Source: Diphasiastrum complanatum (lineage: Eukaryota; Streptophyta; Lycopodiopsida; Lycopodiales; Lycopodiaceae). Taken from it: 64,000 bases of DNA. The position numbers and the translations under genes are program-made. A model generated the notes under the pieces. That model made no database searches, was not told the origin of the DNA, and was given only the letters and a program-made list of their open reading frames with translations. Position 1 is the first letter of the stretch. Each line of letters begins with the position of its first letter. Positions 8,922 through 19,212 of the stretch are shown here, in pieces. Where the stretch lies: the NCBI GenBank assembly GCA_029204225.1, contig CM055100.1, positions 29,528,649-29,592,648 of the forward strand, written 5' to 3'.

Positions 8922-9571
8922 AAATTGTCAACATTTCCTAGCTAGTTTGAGGCCTAAATTGGCTAAAATTGTAAATAGTTTTGGTTCTGGAGTTTCACAC
9001 GTGTGAACCAGGCCACAATATTTTTATTTACTGTATTTTTTCAGTATGATGAAGTGTCAAACTTCATACCCTTCAAAATGAGACCATTTTGATGTATTTT
9101 GGTCATATAAGCCATTTTTAGCTATTTTTCCTATATAGGGAATATCTAGGGTCAAGTACCTTCTAGAGAGAGGAGAGAGAGTCATCTTCCTCATCCATAA
9201 ATAGTAGGGAAGTCGTGGAGAACAGGTTGGAGAAACCTTTTGTATGCTTCATTGAGATCAATAGATCATTGTCATTGTTTCTTCCTCCATTGAGAGCATT
9301 GTTGTGTGTATTGTCTTCAAGCTATTGTGTATGATCTTAGGTGCTTTCCAAAAGTGATAGGCTGATGTATTATGGACTGTATAATGCTATTTTGGGCCGC
9401 ACTTGATGTTTATGGAAGTTTCCATTTGTGATAAATGCTTTTTGATCAAGTTCTTTGCATTCTAGGTAGCATAGAATGTGTTGCCAATTCCTAGCTTATG
9501 TAGTTTGGAGTGCAAGCATTCAAGCCAATGATCTTGGAGTTTAGATCCACTTAGGATCTGTATTTTTCACA
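8917..9571 (+). repeat. 3' LTR of element B
   Basis: 655 bp, starting TGTGAAAATTGTCAACATTT right after the polypurine tract (so the pol stop codon lies inside it) and ending TATTTTTCACA. It has CACACGTGTG at 8996-9005 and a TATA-like CATAAATAG near 9196-9204. It is a relative of A's LTR with many differences. Confidence 0.9.
8996..9005. promoter_or_regulatory. CACACGTGTG palindrome in LTR B
   Basis: Lies in GTTTCACACGTGTGAACC about 200 bp upstream of the likely TATA box, the same relative place as in LTR A although the surrounding LTR sequence differs. Confidence 0.45.
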
Positions 9572-10160
9572 CCCTACACATGTACTTTTGATCTCCTAAG
9601 CCCAATAATATCATAAAGATCAAACTAGCATTGATTGACAATAGGAAAGCTGATCATACAAGAAATATTATTGTGTTACAAGCAATATTTATCAACAAAA
9701 CATGAAACTAAGTACAATAAATGTCTCAAATCGACTAGAGAGAGAATATGAATGTACAAACTCGAGTAGAGAGAGAGGGCACAAAGAGCTTAGTCTCCAA
9801 ATTTGCATTACACACAAGAAACATCATATTCTCAATGAGAGTACATCACATATATATAGATCCGTGGACTCTCCTCCTACTTTGAGTTGAATTGGAGTTA
9901 TGAATCCACCTCTCAAGCTATCTAGACTTCTTCAAGCCACCTCAATATGTCTAATTGTGCCACCTAGTCTTTTCATGCATTAAATGTGGCATGCAAAGTA
10001 CAAATGGCAATTCCTATGGTAGCTCGAGTTTCTACTTCTACCTACCTTGAATATTTTATTCTAAGATGAGTCTTTACTAAGCCAAAAGAGCTCAATTCAT
10101 CTTTGGCATTTTTAGGACCCCTACTTACAACATTAGATAGATTTTTCCAATATTTCAACG
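9572..10160 (-). repeat. 3' LTR of element C, cut by element B
   Basis: Closely matches the LTRs of D at 17412-18036 and 22771-23380. The LTR end nearest 9572 is missing because B was inserted there. The element-side edge (near 10160) reads TTTCAACG where D has TTTTGACA, so the terminal TG is mutated. A minus-strand polypurine tract ATTTTTAGGAGGAG (10174-10161) precedes it. Confidence 0.75.
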
Positions 10161-10178
10161 CTCCTCCTAAAAATATAT

Positions 10179-11273
10179 CTAATGTGGCTCAAGCATCGAT
10201 CTTGAGATAAGAACAAGATTAGATCTATGCTTTGAGAAGGCACTTTGGCACAGTGGCTTGGTGAGAAGATTAGCAATACATGAAGATGTGTTGACATGTT
10301 CCAAATTGATTTCACCTTCTATATGCTTGCTTCTTGTATGAAAAATAGGATTGTTTGCAAGAGCTTGGGCCGATATGTTGTCACACTTGATCAAGGGAAG
10401 ATCATCCTCTTTGATGCACTTTAGCTCCATGATTAACCTCTTGATCCATAGCACCTCTTTAGTTGTTGTAGTGAGTGCTTTGTACTCGGCCTCACAAGAA
10501 GATATGGATATGGTATCTTGCTTCTTTGAAAGCCAAGACACAAGATTGCCTCCAAGAAAGATAGTATATGCATTAATGGACTTTTGATCCATTTTATCAC
10601 TTGCAAAATCGGAATCCGAATAGCCAACAATGGTTAGATCTTCATTCTTGTATAATAAACCATAATCTTGAGTAGAAGATACATATCTTAGAACTCTCTT
10701 GGCCATCTTCCAATGTTGGATCTTGGGATCTTGCATAAATTGACTCAATTTGTGCACACAATAGCTCAAATCAGGTCTAGTGATAGTAAGCCAAATTAAG
10801 AAGCCTATAAGACTCTTTTGCATACTGAATTTTTTCATCATAGAAAAGACATATCTAGATTGACAAATAAAAGCATACTCTTCATGAAAATCAATCTCAA
10901 GGCCTAAAATGTAATGGATCCCTCCTAGATCTTGCATTTTAAATTTTCCTCCTAATGCATCCTTAGTTTCTTGAACCAAACAACTTTTATTGAGAATAAT
11001 GTCATCTACATGGATTAGAAGAATGACAATATTACTACCATCAAATTTTAAGTACATAGAAGGACCATAGTCACTAAGCACAAATCCTAATGAAAGTAGA
11101 AAGTTCTTGAGTCTTGAATACCATGATCTAGGTGCTTGCTTCAAGCCATAAAGACTTCTAAATAGCAAACACACCTTAGATTTATCCTTGATGAATCGTT
11201 GAAGTTGTTCCATGTATATCTCCTCCTCGAGATAGCCATTCAAAAAAGCATTGGAGACATCAAGTTGATACAA
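10179..11273 (-). pseudogene. Copia reverse transcriptase/RNase H fragment, element C
   Basis: It carries [30 protein letters not shown] and an active-site copy changed to HVDD (IHVDDIIL), then RNase H (SDSDFASD...SSCEAEY...DNISAQ). Compared with element D it lacks about 34 aa between the KFSMQ and SLIGFLIWL blocks and about 12 aa after SKHIE, so it is a deletion derivative. The YVDD-to-HVDD change would further impair catalysis. Confidence 0.85.
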
Positions 11274-12004
11274 TTTTCACTTAAAAAAAATAAGGCAAGA
11301 GAGATTATGATTCTTATGGTCACCATCTTTGCTACAGGAGCAAAGGTTTCTTCATAGTCAAGGCCATATATTTGTGCAAAGCCTTTAGCACACAATCTTG
11401 CCTTGTACTTATTGATGGAGCCATCATGATTGTACTTGATCTTGAACTCCCACTTGCATCCAATGATATGCATGTTAGGTGGTGGATCCACTAGCTCCCA
11501 TGTGTGGTTGGTGATCAAGGCATCATATTGAATCTTCATGGCCTCATACCACTCCTTGGTATTGAGGGCTTCTTGGACATCTTTGGGCTCCTCATGAGAA
11601 ACAAAATAAGCATAAGTGGAACCAAGATCCACTTGTTTTCCTTTGTCATCATAAGTGAGCCTCTTAGGCTCGGATCTCTCCCTCATGGATCTTCTAGGAA
11701 TGAAAATCCGAGGACTTCCATCTTCAAATCTTGACCCCTCCATATGTTGATTGTCTTCAATAACAAAAGGTAATAGATTTTGAGGTTGCTTGATCTCGGC
11801 CCCTCCTACATTGGACTTTTCTTCTTCATGAAAAACTACATGTCTACTTTCAATTACTTTAGAAGTAGAGAGCATGTAGATTCGATAGGCTTTCTTGTTG
11901 GATGAATATCCAACCATTACTCCTTTGCTTGCACAAGGATCATCCTTGTAAATATAGCTACATCGATTTTGGATACCCTTGTAATTCATGTAGATACTAC
12001 ACAT
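11240..12004 (-). pseudogene. Copia integrase tail and RT start, element C
   Basis: From about 11949 downwards it reads [24 protein letters not shown] (integrase C-terminal region), the [17 protein letters not shown] linker and the RT opening [20 protein letters not shown], ending near [11 protein letters not shown]. Element D reads GCKWVFKIK at the same place. The first residues of this open frame (12004 to about 11950) are not copia; they belong to the insert. It overlaps the next ORF out of frame near 11270, where a run of A on the plus strand (11281-11290) marks the frameshift. Confidence 0.8.
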
Positions 12005-12118
12005 CCACCTCCTCCTGCTCCTTCAAATCTTTATACATATATAGATTCTGATGATTATCTTAAATTTGGGAAGGACATAGCCGATGTTGTAGATAGAATT
12101 GGTAATCCTTTTGTTTCA

Positions 12119-13126
12119 GACTAGAGGAACTTGACTTTAGTATAAATTATAGAGTTGTTGATTGTTTGGATCTAAAAAATAGACAGGCTTCTATCAGTGA
12201 TCTTGTGATAGAGTATGGGCTTACACTCTTGCAATATGAAATTGCAAGAGATTCATCCGACGAGTTGCTGGTGCTGAGTAACCTTTTGCTTCAGGCCTTC
12301 AAGGAGAATAATGACACATTGTCACAGTGTCTGACTAGTGGATTCACACCAGCACAAAATACCTGCTCGTCCCTTATCAAACCAAGTAAGATATATTAGA
12401 TCCTTCTTGTTGTTTAATTATTTATCATTGACATTATCAATGGAAATAGTTCTCAGAATTGCAGCTAAAAAAATTTCAATCTTATTTTGCAGTGACCATT
12501 GGAGTTTAAACCTGATCTCTATTAAGAGATCTGTAGATAATATTGTTGAAGGTTTTTGTGTCAAGATGAACTCGTCTAGTAATACGTTTAAGGATGTAGA
12601 TATATATTTGCCATATTTAAGTAAATATATTCCAACAGATGTTCTCCACTCCGTGGACTGGCAGATCGTTAGTTTGGAGGTAAATTCTATCTTTCTTAAC
12701 AACATTTTGAAATCAGTATTCTAATGTATTTGTTTCATTCTAATTCATTTTGTTTCATAATTGATTTCTTGTGTGCTGAATTTTTTCGTAGTCACCCCAG
12801 CAAAATGATTCATTCAACTGTGGGTGGTACACATTATACAATGCAAAGTTATTTTTTGAGTGGTTCAACCTTCAAGAAGATGTTAATAAATTCTGTTTAT
12901 TCCTATTTTTGAAATCATGATTAGTTTTCTATTTTGTTGATGTTTTTAGCCATTACTAATACATGAATGTTCTATCTTGCAGTTTACACTTCCTGAGTAC
13001 ACATCAAGCCAGGTGTACAGATTTAGACAAGAAATTATCCTGAGCATATTGGCTAGGGCAAGGCTTCAGCCTCCCGTTGTTGATGATGGTGCAAAGGATG
13101 ATGTAATTATACTAAATAAAGATTAG
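12119..13126 (+). pseudogene. Ulp1/SENP-like (C48) cysteine protease, four-exon remnant
   Basis: Proposed exons: 12119-12385, 12493-12679, 12792-12878 and 12983-13126, each junction with GT/AG. Exon 2 begins DHWSLNLISI, matching the catalytic His of C48 peptidases. Exon 3 reads SPQQNDSFNCGWYTLY, the conserved Gln and catalytic Cys. Exon 4 is the family's C-terminal YTSSQVYRFRQEIILSIL helix. Exons 2-4 join in phase; exon 1 to 2 is one base out of phase with the obvious donor, and I cannot place the catalytic Asp with confidence. Ulp1-type proteases cut SUMO, but transposon-borne versions have uncertain substrates. Probably part of a DNA transposon rather than a host gene. Confidence 0.65.
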
Positions 13127-13366
13127 AACAATACAGATAGCATAGAACAGAAATAGATTGCACATGTATAGATATCATAGAAAAATATACATTGATATAT
13201 CAAATGTTGTTCCATTTTATGAATTTGGGAGCACAAAATACATGTACTGATGCCCAACTTGGGCTTTCACATATTGAATGAAAGAATATATACACAAAGT
13301 TTTACTAAACTTTATTTGAAGCTATTGTTCTCCCACAATGGTGAATCTTTGCAGCATGTTATGAGC

Positions 13367-13885
13367 TCATGTCTTTTTTGAATCTGTGACATGACAAATA
13401 TTAGTGGAATTTTTAATCCTGCATTCTATGTCATTATTTGTTTTACTATCCCAACCTTGATCCATGAGATCTGACAAAGTCTCATCTGATAAATCCTTCC
13501 AAACAAATAAAGTTGGTGTCCTACGAATACTAGCACTCGAGAAAAAATCAACAAATATATGTAATGAGATAAACCAACTTAGGTGAACAATTTTCGAGCC
13601 TATGCTTATCTTCATAGCATTTCTAATATCAATGAGTAGCTTGCATCTCAAGGATTTAGAAACAATATTGTTAGGAGTAGGCCACTCATCACTTTGAAAA
13701 CTAGGCAATGGAATTGCCTCGAGCTTGCCAAAACCTCCATATGTTTGTGGCATATATAAAGATTCATAAAAATAGATACCACAATCTGCAAGTTCCTTTG
13801 GACTTCTTCCTCTGTATTGCAGCTTTCGAACATCAGAGTGAATCACGTCCAAATTCTGCAATTGATTGTGCTGGCTCCCATTCAC
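13367..13885 (-). CDS. Unrecognised 172-aa ORF in the insert
   Basis: Starts MNGSQHNQLQNLDVIHSDV and contains YRGRSPKELADCGIYFYES. It is convergent with the Ulp1-like gene. A further 84-aa ORF upstream on the same strand (14277-14023, with KSYWKAIILEFKTTPGG) also contains GSQHN, so the two may be exons or a duplicated piece of one gene. I recognise no domain. It could be the second gene of the transposon that brought the protease, or chance. Confidence 0.35.
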   Translation of the reverse strand: MNGSQHNQLQNLDVIHSDVRKLQYRGRSPKELADCGIYFYESLYMPQTYGGFGKLEAIPLPSFQSDEWPTPNNIVSKSLRCKLLIDIRNAMKISIGSKIVHLSWFISLHIFVDFFSSASIRRTPTLFVWKDLSDETLSDLMDQGWDSKTNNDIECRIKNSTNICHVTDSKKT

Positions 13886-14277
13886 TTATGCATGATGGAT
13901 ATAAATTTGAAAGAAAAAACAATGTTGAAGCATTTAAATCATAATTTGAAGAGCATCAATAAAGAAAATCACCTATGATTGTTGTAGAGTGCATATGTTT
14001 TGATATACTTACAATTACATTTTTAATGATCATGAGGATTGATATCAGGTACTTTGATTTCTGAATGCATATATACATGTTGTACTAAAACTTCTGATAT
14101 CGATTGACCTCCTGGGGTAGTCTTAAACTCCAAAATTATTGCTTTCCAATAAGATTTGTAAGTCATTTTTGCTCTTTTTTTTTGGTCGAAAATTGCCCTT
14201 TGATGATGGATGCAGCAATACCCATGAATTCTTTGTATATTATGTTGGCTTCCAGTTATCAGCTTCATCTTTCTCAT

Positions 14278-14884
14278 TGTAAAGAATCACAGACTCGATT
14301 GTGGATCTGGATCTCCTTGCCATTGCTATTTTCAAAGCTTGGGCGCCAAAAATTTCTCTGATATAAAGAAAAATAAATAAAAAGTATCTTTACAAAGTGT
14401 CTTTTTTTTTTATTATTTTGGAACTCCTCTAATGCTTATGGAGAAACCTTAACTAGCACAAAGCAAAAACATGGAAACTAGAAACAATAAGCAAATCATA
14501 ACAAGAGCATAAGCAAGATTGATTAGCAAATGAGGATGCTTGAGCTCTCAAAATAGTAGAGTCTCCTCCTCTCTATTAAGCATAGAAATGGGTTACAAAT
14601 GGTGTCTTTTTATCTTTGGGACGGCCCTTGTCCCTTGCTTTCTATTGGCTACTTGCAAAAGATAGGATTGTAATCCACACCATCTACAAAAAACACAAAT
14701 GAATCCATGGTGTAGGAAGAAACACATCCCACCTACCACCATTTGACTTTTAACTAATCCCAAAAACTTAGTAACTTAACTTAAGCTTAACCTTGGTCTT
14801 TTAATATTATTTTAATTACATGGCCCAAAGTCAAGTTTATTGTCAAAAATATTTATTTACAAGTGCTCATTGGGCCATGGGCTT
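14278..14884. other. No gene seen; right part of the insert in C
   Basis: AT-rich, with short poly-T runs (14402-14410) and no ORF with recognisable content. The junction back to copia integrase is near 14885. Confidence 0.4.
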
Positions 14885-16484
14885 ATACACATTTCCAAGA
14901 GAATATGGACAAAGCATATGCATCCAAATACTCTAAGGTGATCAACCTTAGGTTTCCTCAAATAAAGTGCTTCATATGGTGACTTTCCTCCAAGTGCAAC
15001 ATGAGGGAGTCGATTGCAAAGATAATTTGAACAATTGATACCCTTACCCCAAAAGTCTTTTGGCAAAAATGCCTCAATTCTAATGGTTTTGGCACATTCA
15101 CACAAGGTTCTATTCTTTTTTTTCAGCCACCCCATTTTGAGATGGTGTATATGCACAAGAAAAATCCCTTTTAATGCTTTCAAGCTCACAATAATCATGA
15201 AATTTATTGGAAGTGTACTCACCACCTCCATCACTTCTAAGAATCTTGATTTTGTATGAAAATTGCTTTTCAACTAGAGCTTTGAACTTTAGAAAGTAGT
15301 CAAACACCATAGACTTTGAAGCTAGAAGATATAACCAAGTCAATCTTGTGAAATCATCAATGAAAATTACAAAGAAAGTAGCACCACCCTTGCTCTTTGA
15401 AGATGAGAAGTGCACATCCGAGTGTATGAGCTCCAATGGATGTGTAGTCTTGATAGATGACTTTGAAAAAGGCTTCTTATGAGATTTAGATATGGCACAA
15501 GCCTCACATGGCTTGAAATTCTTGGAGATAAGATTAGGCAGGCCAACAGCTTTGGATTTCTTGACCATGGACACCATAAAACTATAGTTAGGATGCCCCA
15601 ACCTTCTATGCCATAGTTCCTCCAAAGAAATATGAGAAGCAAAAGCACCATCACAAGAGTTAGCATACTCTTTGGGATCAAGCTTGTATATTCCACCATA
15701 TCTAGACCCAAATGCAAGGATCTCATCATGCTTCTTGATTGTACATGTATCAATATTGAAATTCACATCTAGTGCACTATCAAGCAATTGCCCAACACTA
15801 ATAAGATTTTTTGTTAACTTACAAACAAAAAGTACTTTATACAGAGAAAGAACTTTTGATGATGTAAGCTTTAAGGGAATGGTCCCTATGCCTTCAATAT
15901 CACACTCATGATCATTTGCTATGTAGATGGACTTTCTGGCTCCTTCATAAGGTGTCATGGATGAAAAAGAATGCTTGGAGTTACACATATGTGAGGAAGC
16001 TCCACTATCGATGTACCACGAACCATCCTTCTTGAAAGGTGATGAAGAAAAACTCGAGACCATAAGAGATCCCTCTCCATCACTTGCATGAGCATCTTCC
16101 TTCTCTTCATTGGAAATGTTGGCTTGCTTGAATTGACTCTTCTTCTTGAAGCAATTGGTGGCATAATGCCCCTTCTTGCCACAAAAGAAACACTTGATGT
16201 TTTTCTTTTTCTTCTTGGATGTGAAAGCTTGAAAGGACTCATTCTCTTCTCCTTTCTCCTTGAAAATAAGATTGTTCTTGCTTGATGAGGGTTGGTGTTG
16301 ATTCTTACTTCTTGACTTGTGCTTGTCTTTGGTAAAGAGGGCTTTACCATCAATGTTGAGAGACAATCTTTCCATTTTTAAGAGTTTATACTCTTGTCTT
16401 GATTCTTCAAAAATGAGCACACTTTGGAGTGCTTCCAAATTTGGTAGCTCCTCCTTAATGGCATAACTCTGAACAAGGTTGTCA
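14885..16484 (-). pseudogene. Copia gag-protease-integrase, element C (5' truncated, frameshifted)
   Basis: The frame from 16484 begins inside Gag (NLVQSYAIKEELPNLEALQS), then shows a zinc knuckle CFFCGKKGHYATNC, protease WYIDSGASSHMC, gag-pre-integrase WHRRLGHPN and integrase core with HSDVH, LRSDGGGEY and GVAEKK. There the frame shifts. The integrase continues as NRTLCECAKTIRIEA in another frame (ORF 15273-14857). The shift lies in a run of T on the plus strand at 15117-15123 that is longer than in element D. The last 11 aa (MCISPWPNEHL) come from the insert. Confidence 0.85.
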
Positions 16485-16655
16485 TGCAAAGTACAAATGG
16501 CAATTCCTATGGTAGCTCAAGTTTCTACTTCTACCTACCTTGAATATTTTATTTTAAGATGAGTCTTTAATAAGCCAAAAGAGCTCAATTCATCTTTGGC
16601 ATTTTTAGGACCCCTACTTACAACATTAGATAGATTTTTCCAATATTTCAATACT
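16485..16655 (-). repeat. Fragment of a 5' LTR, element C
   Basis: About 170 bp that match the start of the D-family LTR are joined directly to mid-gag at 16484. The rest of the LTR, the primer-binding site, the leader and the first part of gag are gone, so a single internal deletion is the simplest explanation. Confidence 0.65.
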
Positions 16656-16805
16656 CTCCTCTCTCTAAACTCTCTCTAGCTCTCTATCTCTCTCTCCTCT
16701 CTCCTCTCTCTACACTCTCTCTCTCTCATCACTCCTTCTATCTCTCTACCTCTCTCTATCTCCACTCTCTACCTCCCTTCTCTCTCTCTATTGCTATGCA
16801 GGTGC
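16656..16805. repeat. CT-rich low-complexity stretch
   Basis: Irregular CT-rich sequence (CTCTCTC interrupted by A, AC and T) between the end of C and the truncated start of E. No coding content. Confidence 0.7.
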
Positions 16806-16825
16806 GCACGGGCTGCTCCCAGTGA

Positions 16826-17411
16826 ATGGACCCCTATACTACAACAGACTACACACCATATCAAGCTTTATTTCGTAAGAAACCCAGTGTAAAAGATTTT
16901 AAAGTCTTTGGATGTATTTGTTATGTCCACATCCCTTTGGAGACAAGAAGGAAGGAAGATACTACCTCCTTCAAAGGGATTTTTGTTGGCTATGGAGAAA
17001 ATAGCAAGGGCTATAGGATATATGATCCTATATCCAAGGAAGTAAAGGTAAGCAAGGATGTACTGTTTGATGAGTCACAATTTGCTAAAAGCTTGTCTAA
17101 TGGATCTAACCCATTGTGCATTGAAGATCTTGACAAACCCGAGGATGGAGACAAAGATCCTAGTCAAAGGGGGTCGAGAAGATCAACAAAAAACAAGGCC
17201 GAGTCAAGGCTCACCTATGTGGACAAGGGAAAGCAAAAGGAAGACTCTACATCTTCTACCTCTTACTCCTTCTTAGTCACATTGCTTGAAGAACCATCAT
17301 CTTTTGAAGAAGCATATAGATCTAAAGTTTGGAGAGATGCAATGCAAGTAGATTATGATGCATTAAAAGAAAATCATACTTGGAATCTTGTAAATCTTCC
17401 AAGAGGGAAGA
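16826..17411 (+). pseudogene. Copia element E, left part (integrase tail to RT start)
   Basis: From about 16855 it reads as copia integrase C-terminal region (YQALFRKKPSVKDFKVFGC, VHIPLETRRKED, GYGENSKGYRIYD) through a hydrophilic linker to WRDAMQVDYDALKENHTWN. It is broken inside NLPRGK by element D, and the same reading continues at 23381. The upstream half of E (LTR, gag, first part of integrase) is absent; sequence before 16830 is unrelated. It is nearly the same as element F at 42.8-43.4 kb. Confidence 0.85.
17407..17411. repeat. Target site duplication of element D (left copy)
   Basis: GAAGA here and GAAGA at 23381-23385 flank D exactly. A perfect 5-bp duplication is the copia norm and proves D inserted as a unit. 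Confidence 0.95.
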
Positions 17412-17630
17412 TGCTGAATTCACACGTGTGGGATGCCCTACACATGTATTTTTGATCTCCTAAGCACAATAACGCCATAAACATCAGACTAGCATTGGTT
17501 GTCAATAGGAAAGCTGATCATACAAGCAATATTATTGTGTTACAAGCAAGATCTGTCAACAAAACATAAGACAAAGCATCATAAATGCCTCTACTTGGCT
17601 AGAGAGAGAAAATAGAAAGCACAAAACTCG

Positions 17631-17665
<35 letters not shown>

Positions 17666-18036
17666 CACAAAGAGCTTGTCTCCAAATTTGCATTACACAC
17701 AAATTTCATCATATTCTCAATGAGAGTACATCACATATATATAGATCCATGGACTCTTCTCCTACTTGAAGTTGAATTGGAGTTATGAATCCACCTCTCA
17801 AGCCTTATCCAAGCCACCTCACTATGTCTAATTGTGCCACATAGTCTTTTCATGCATTAAATGTGGCATGTGAAGTACAAATGGCAATTCCTATGGTAGC
17901 TCGAGTTTCTACTTCTACCTACCTTGTATATTTTATTCCAAGATGGGTCTTTACTAAGCCGAAAGAGCTCAATTCATCTTTGGCATTTTTAGGACCCATA
18001 CTCACAACATTAGATAGATTTTTTAATATTTTGACA
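17412..18036 (-). repeat. 3' LTR of element D
   Basis: 625 bp, TGTCAAAATATT...GAATTCAGCA in element orientation. It carries CACACGTGTG at 17421-17430 near its end and a GA tract of about 30 bp (17634-17663) that is only about 10 bp in the 5' LTR. Confidence 0.92.
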
Positions 18037-18050
18037 CTCCTCCTAAAAAT
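18037..18050 (-). other. Polypurine tract of element D
   Basis: Minus-strand ATTTTTAGGAGGAG immediately before the 3' LTR. Confidence 0.8.
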
Positions 18051-18054
18051 GTAT

Positions 18055-19182
18055 CTAATGTGGATCAAGCATTGATCTTGAGATAAGACCAAGATTAGAC
18101 CTATGCTTTGAGAAGGCACTTTTGCAAAGTGGCTTTGTGAGAAGATCAGCAATACACGAATATGTGTCAACATGTTCTAAGTTGATTTCACCTCCGATGA
18201 GCTTTTCCCTTACAAAATGATGTGCCACTTCTATATGCTTGCTTCTTGCATGAAAAATAGGATTGTTTGCAAGAGCTTGTGCTGATATGTTGTCACATTT
18301 GATCAAGGGAAGATCATCCTCTTTGATGCAATTTAGCTCCATGATTAACCTCTTGATCCAAAGCACCTCTTTAGTTGTTGTAGTGAGTGCTTTGTACTCG
18401 GCCTCACAAGATGATAGAGATATGGTATCCTGCTTCTTTGAGAGCCAAGACACAAGATTGCCTCCAAGAAAGATAGTATATGCATTAATGGACTTTTGAT
18501 CCATTTTATCACTTGCAAAATCAGAATTTGAATAGCCAACAATGGTTAGATCTTCAATCTTGTACAATAAACCATAATCTTGAGTAGAAGATACATATCT
18601 TAGAACTCTCTTGGCCATCTTCCAATGTTGGATCTTGGGATCTTGCATAAATTGACTCAATTTGTGCACACAATAGCTCAAATCGGGTCTAGTGATGGTA
18701 AGCCAAATTAAAGAGCCTATAAGACTCCTATAAAGTGTGATGTCCTCGAAGGATCTTTCATCACCTTTAATAGGATCTTTTACATGTTGCTCCATGGGAG
18801 TATCTATGCCTTTACAACTTTGCATATTGAATTTTCTCAACATAGAAAAGACATATCTATTTTGACAAATAAAAGCATACTCTTCATGAAAATCAATCTC
18901 AAGGCCCAAAATGTAATGGATTTCTCCTAGATCTTGCATTTTAAATTCTTTTCCTAATGCATCTTTGGTTTCTTGAACTAGCATCAAACAACTTCCACTA
19001 AGAATAATGTCATCTACATAGATTAGGAGAATGACAATAATACTACCATCAAATTTTAAGTACATAGAAGGATCATAGTCACTAAGCACAAATCCTAATG
19101 AAAGTGGAAAGTTGTTGAGTCTTGAATACCATGATCTAGGTGCTTGCTTTAAGCCATAAAGACTTCTAAATAGCAAACACAC
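18055..19182 (-). pseudogene. Copia RT (from fingers/palm) and RNase H, element D
   Basis: Reads CLLFRSLYGLKQAPRSWY, the catalytic YVDDIILSG, GIDTPMEQ, RNase H SDFASDKMDQKS, SSCEAEYKAL and DNISAQ, ending ADLLTKPL. It is the direct continuation of the upstream ORF, which stops at 19213: an in-frame TAG replaces the glutamine codon of the YMEQPQGF block. So the polymerase is cut in two by one nonsense change. Confidence 0.88.
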
Positions 19183-19212
19183 CTTAGATTTATCCTTGAT
19201 AAATCCTTGAGG

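Larger units (their letters stand above)
4433..9571 (+). mobile_element. Copia element B, autonomous-type (5' end displaced by A)
   Basis: Plus-strand order: partial leader (4433-4969), gag (4970-5968), pol with integrase, reverse transcriptase and RNase H (5955-8921), polypurine tract (8907-8916) and 3' LTR (8917-9571). The leader starts abruptly at the edge of A's LTR, so B's own 5' LTR should lie left of the window on the far side of A. The right edge lies inside an older LTR of family C/D (sequence resumes at CCCTACACATG), so B itself inserted into element C. Confidence 0.85.
11950..14884. mobile_element. Foreign insert in element C, carrying a Ulp1-like gene
   Basis: The copia integrase of C stops near 14885 (FVHILLE) and resumes near 11949 (DDPCASKG). 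In element D these blocks lie only a few residues apart, so about 2.9 kb was inserted. Inside are plus-strand exons of a Ulp1-like cysteine protease (12119-13126) and unrelated minus-strand ORFs (13367-14277). No clear terminal inverted repeats or target duplication could be found by eye, so the class is open. Plant Mutator-like and CACTA elements are known to carry such proteases. Confidence 0.55.
9572..16655 (-). mobile_element. Copia element C, minus strand, decayed and interrupted
   Basis: Same family as element D. From right to left: LTR fragment (16655-16485), truncated gag, protease, integrase (16484-14885), foreign insert (14884-11950), integrase tail, RT and RNase H (11949-10179), polypurine tract and 3' LTR (10160-9572) cut by element B. 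Gag lost its N-terminal part, the LTR fragment being joined directly to mid-gag. Frameshifts and small deletions show it is dead. Confidence 0.8.
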
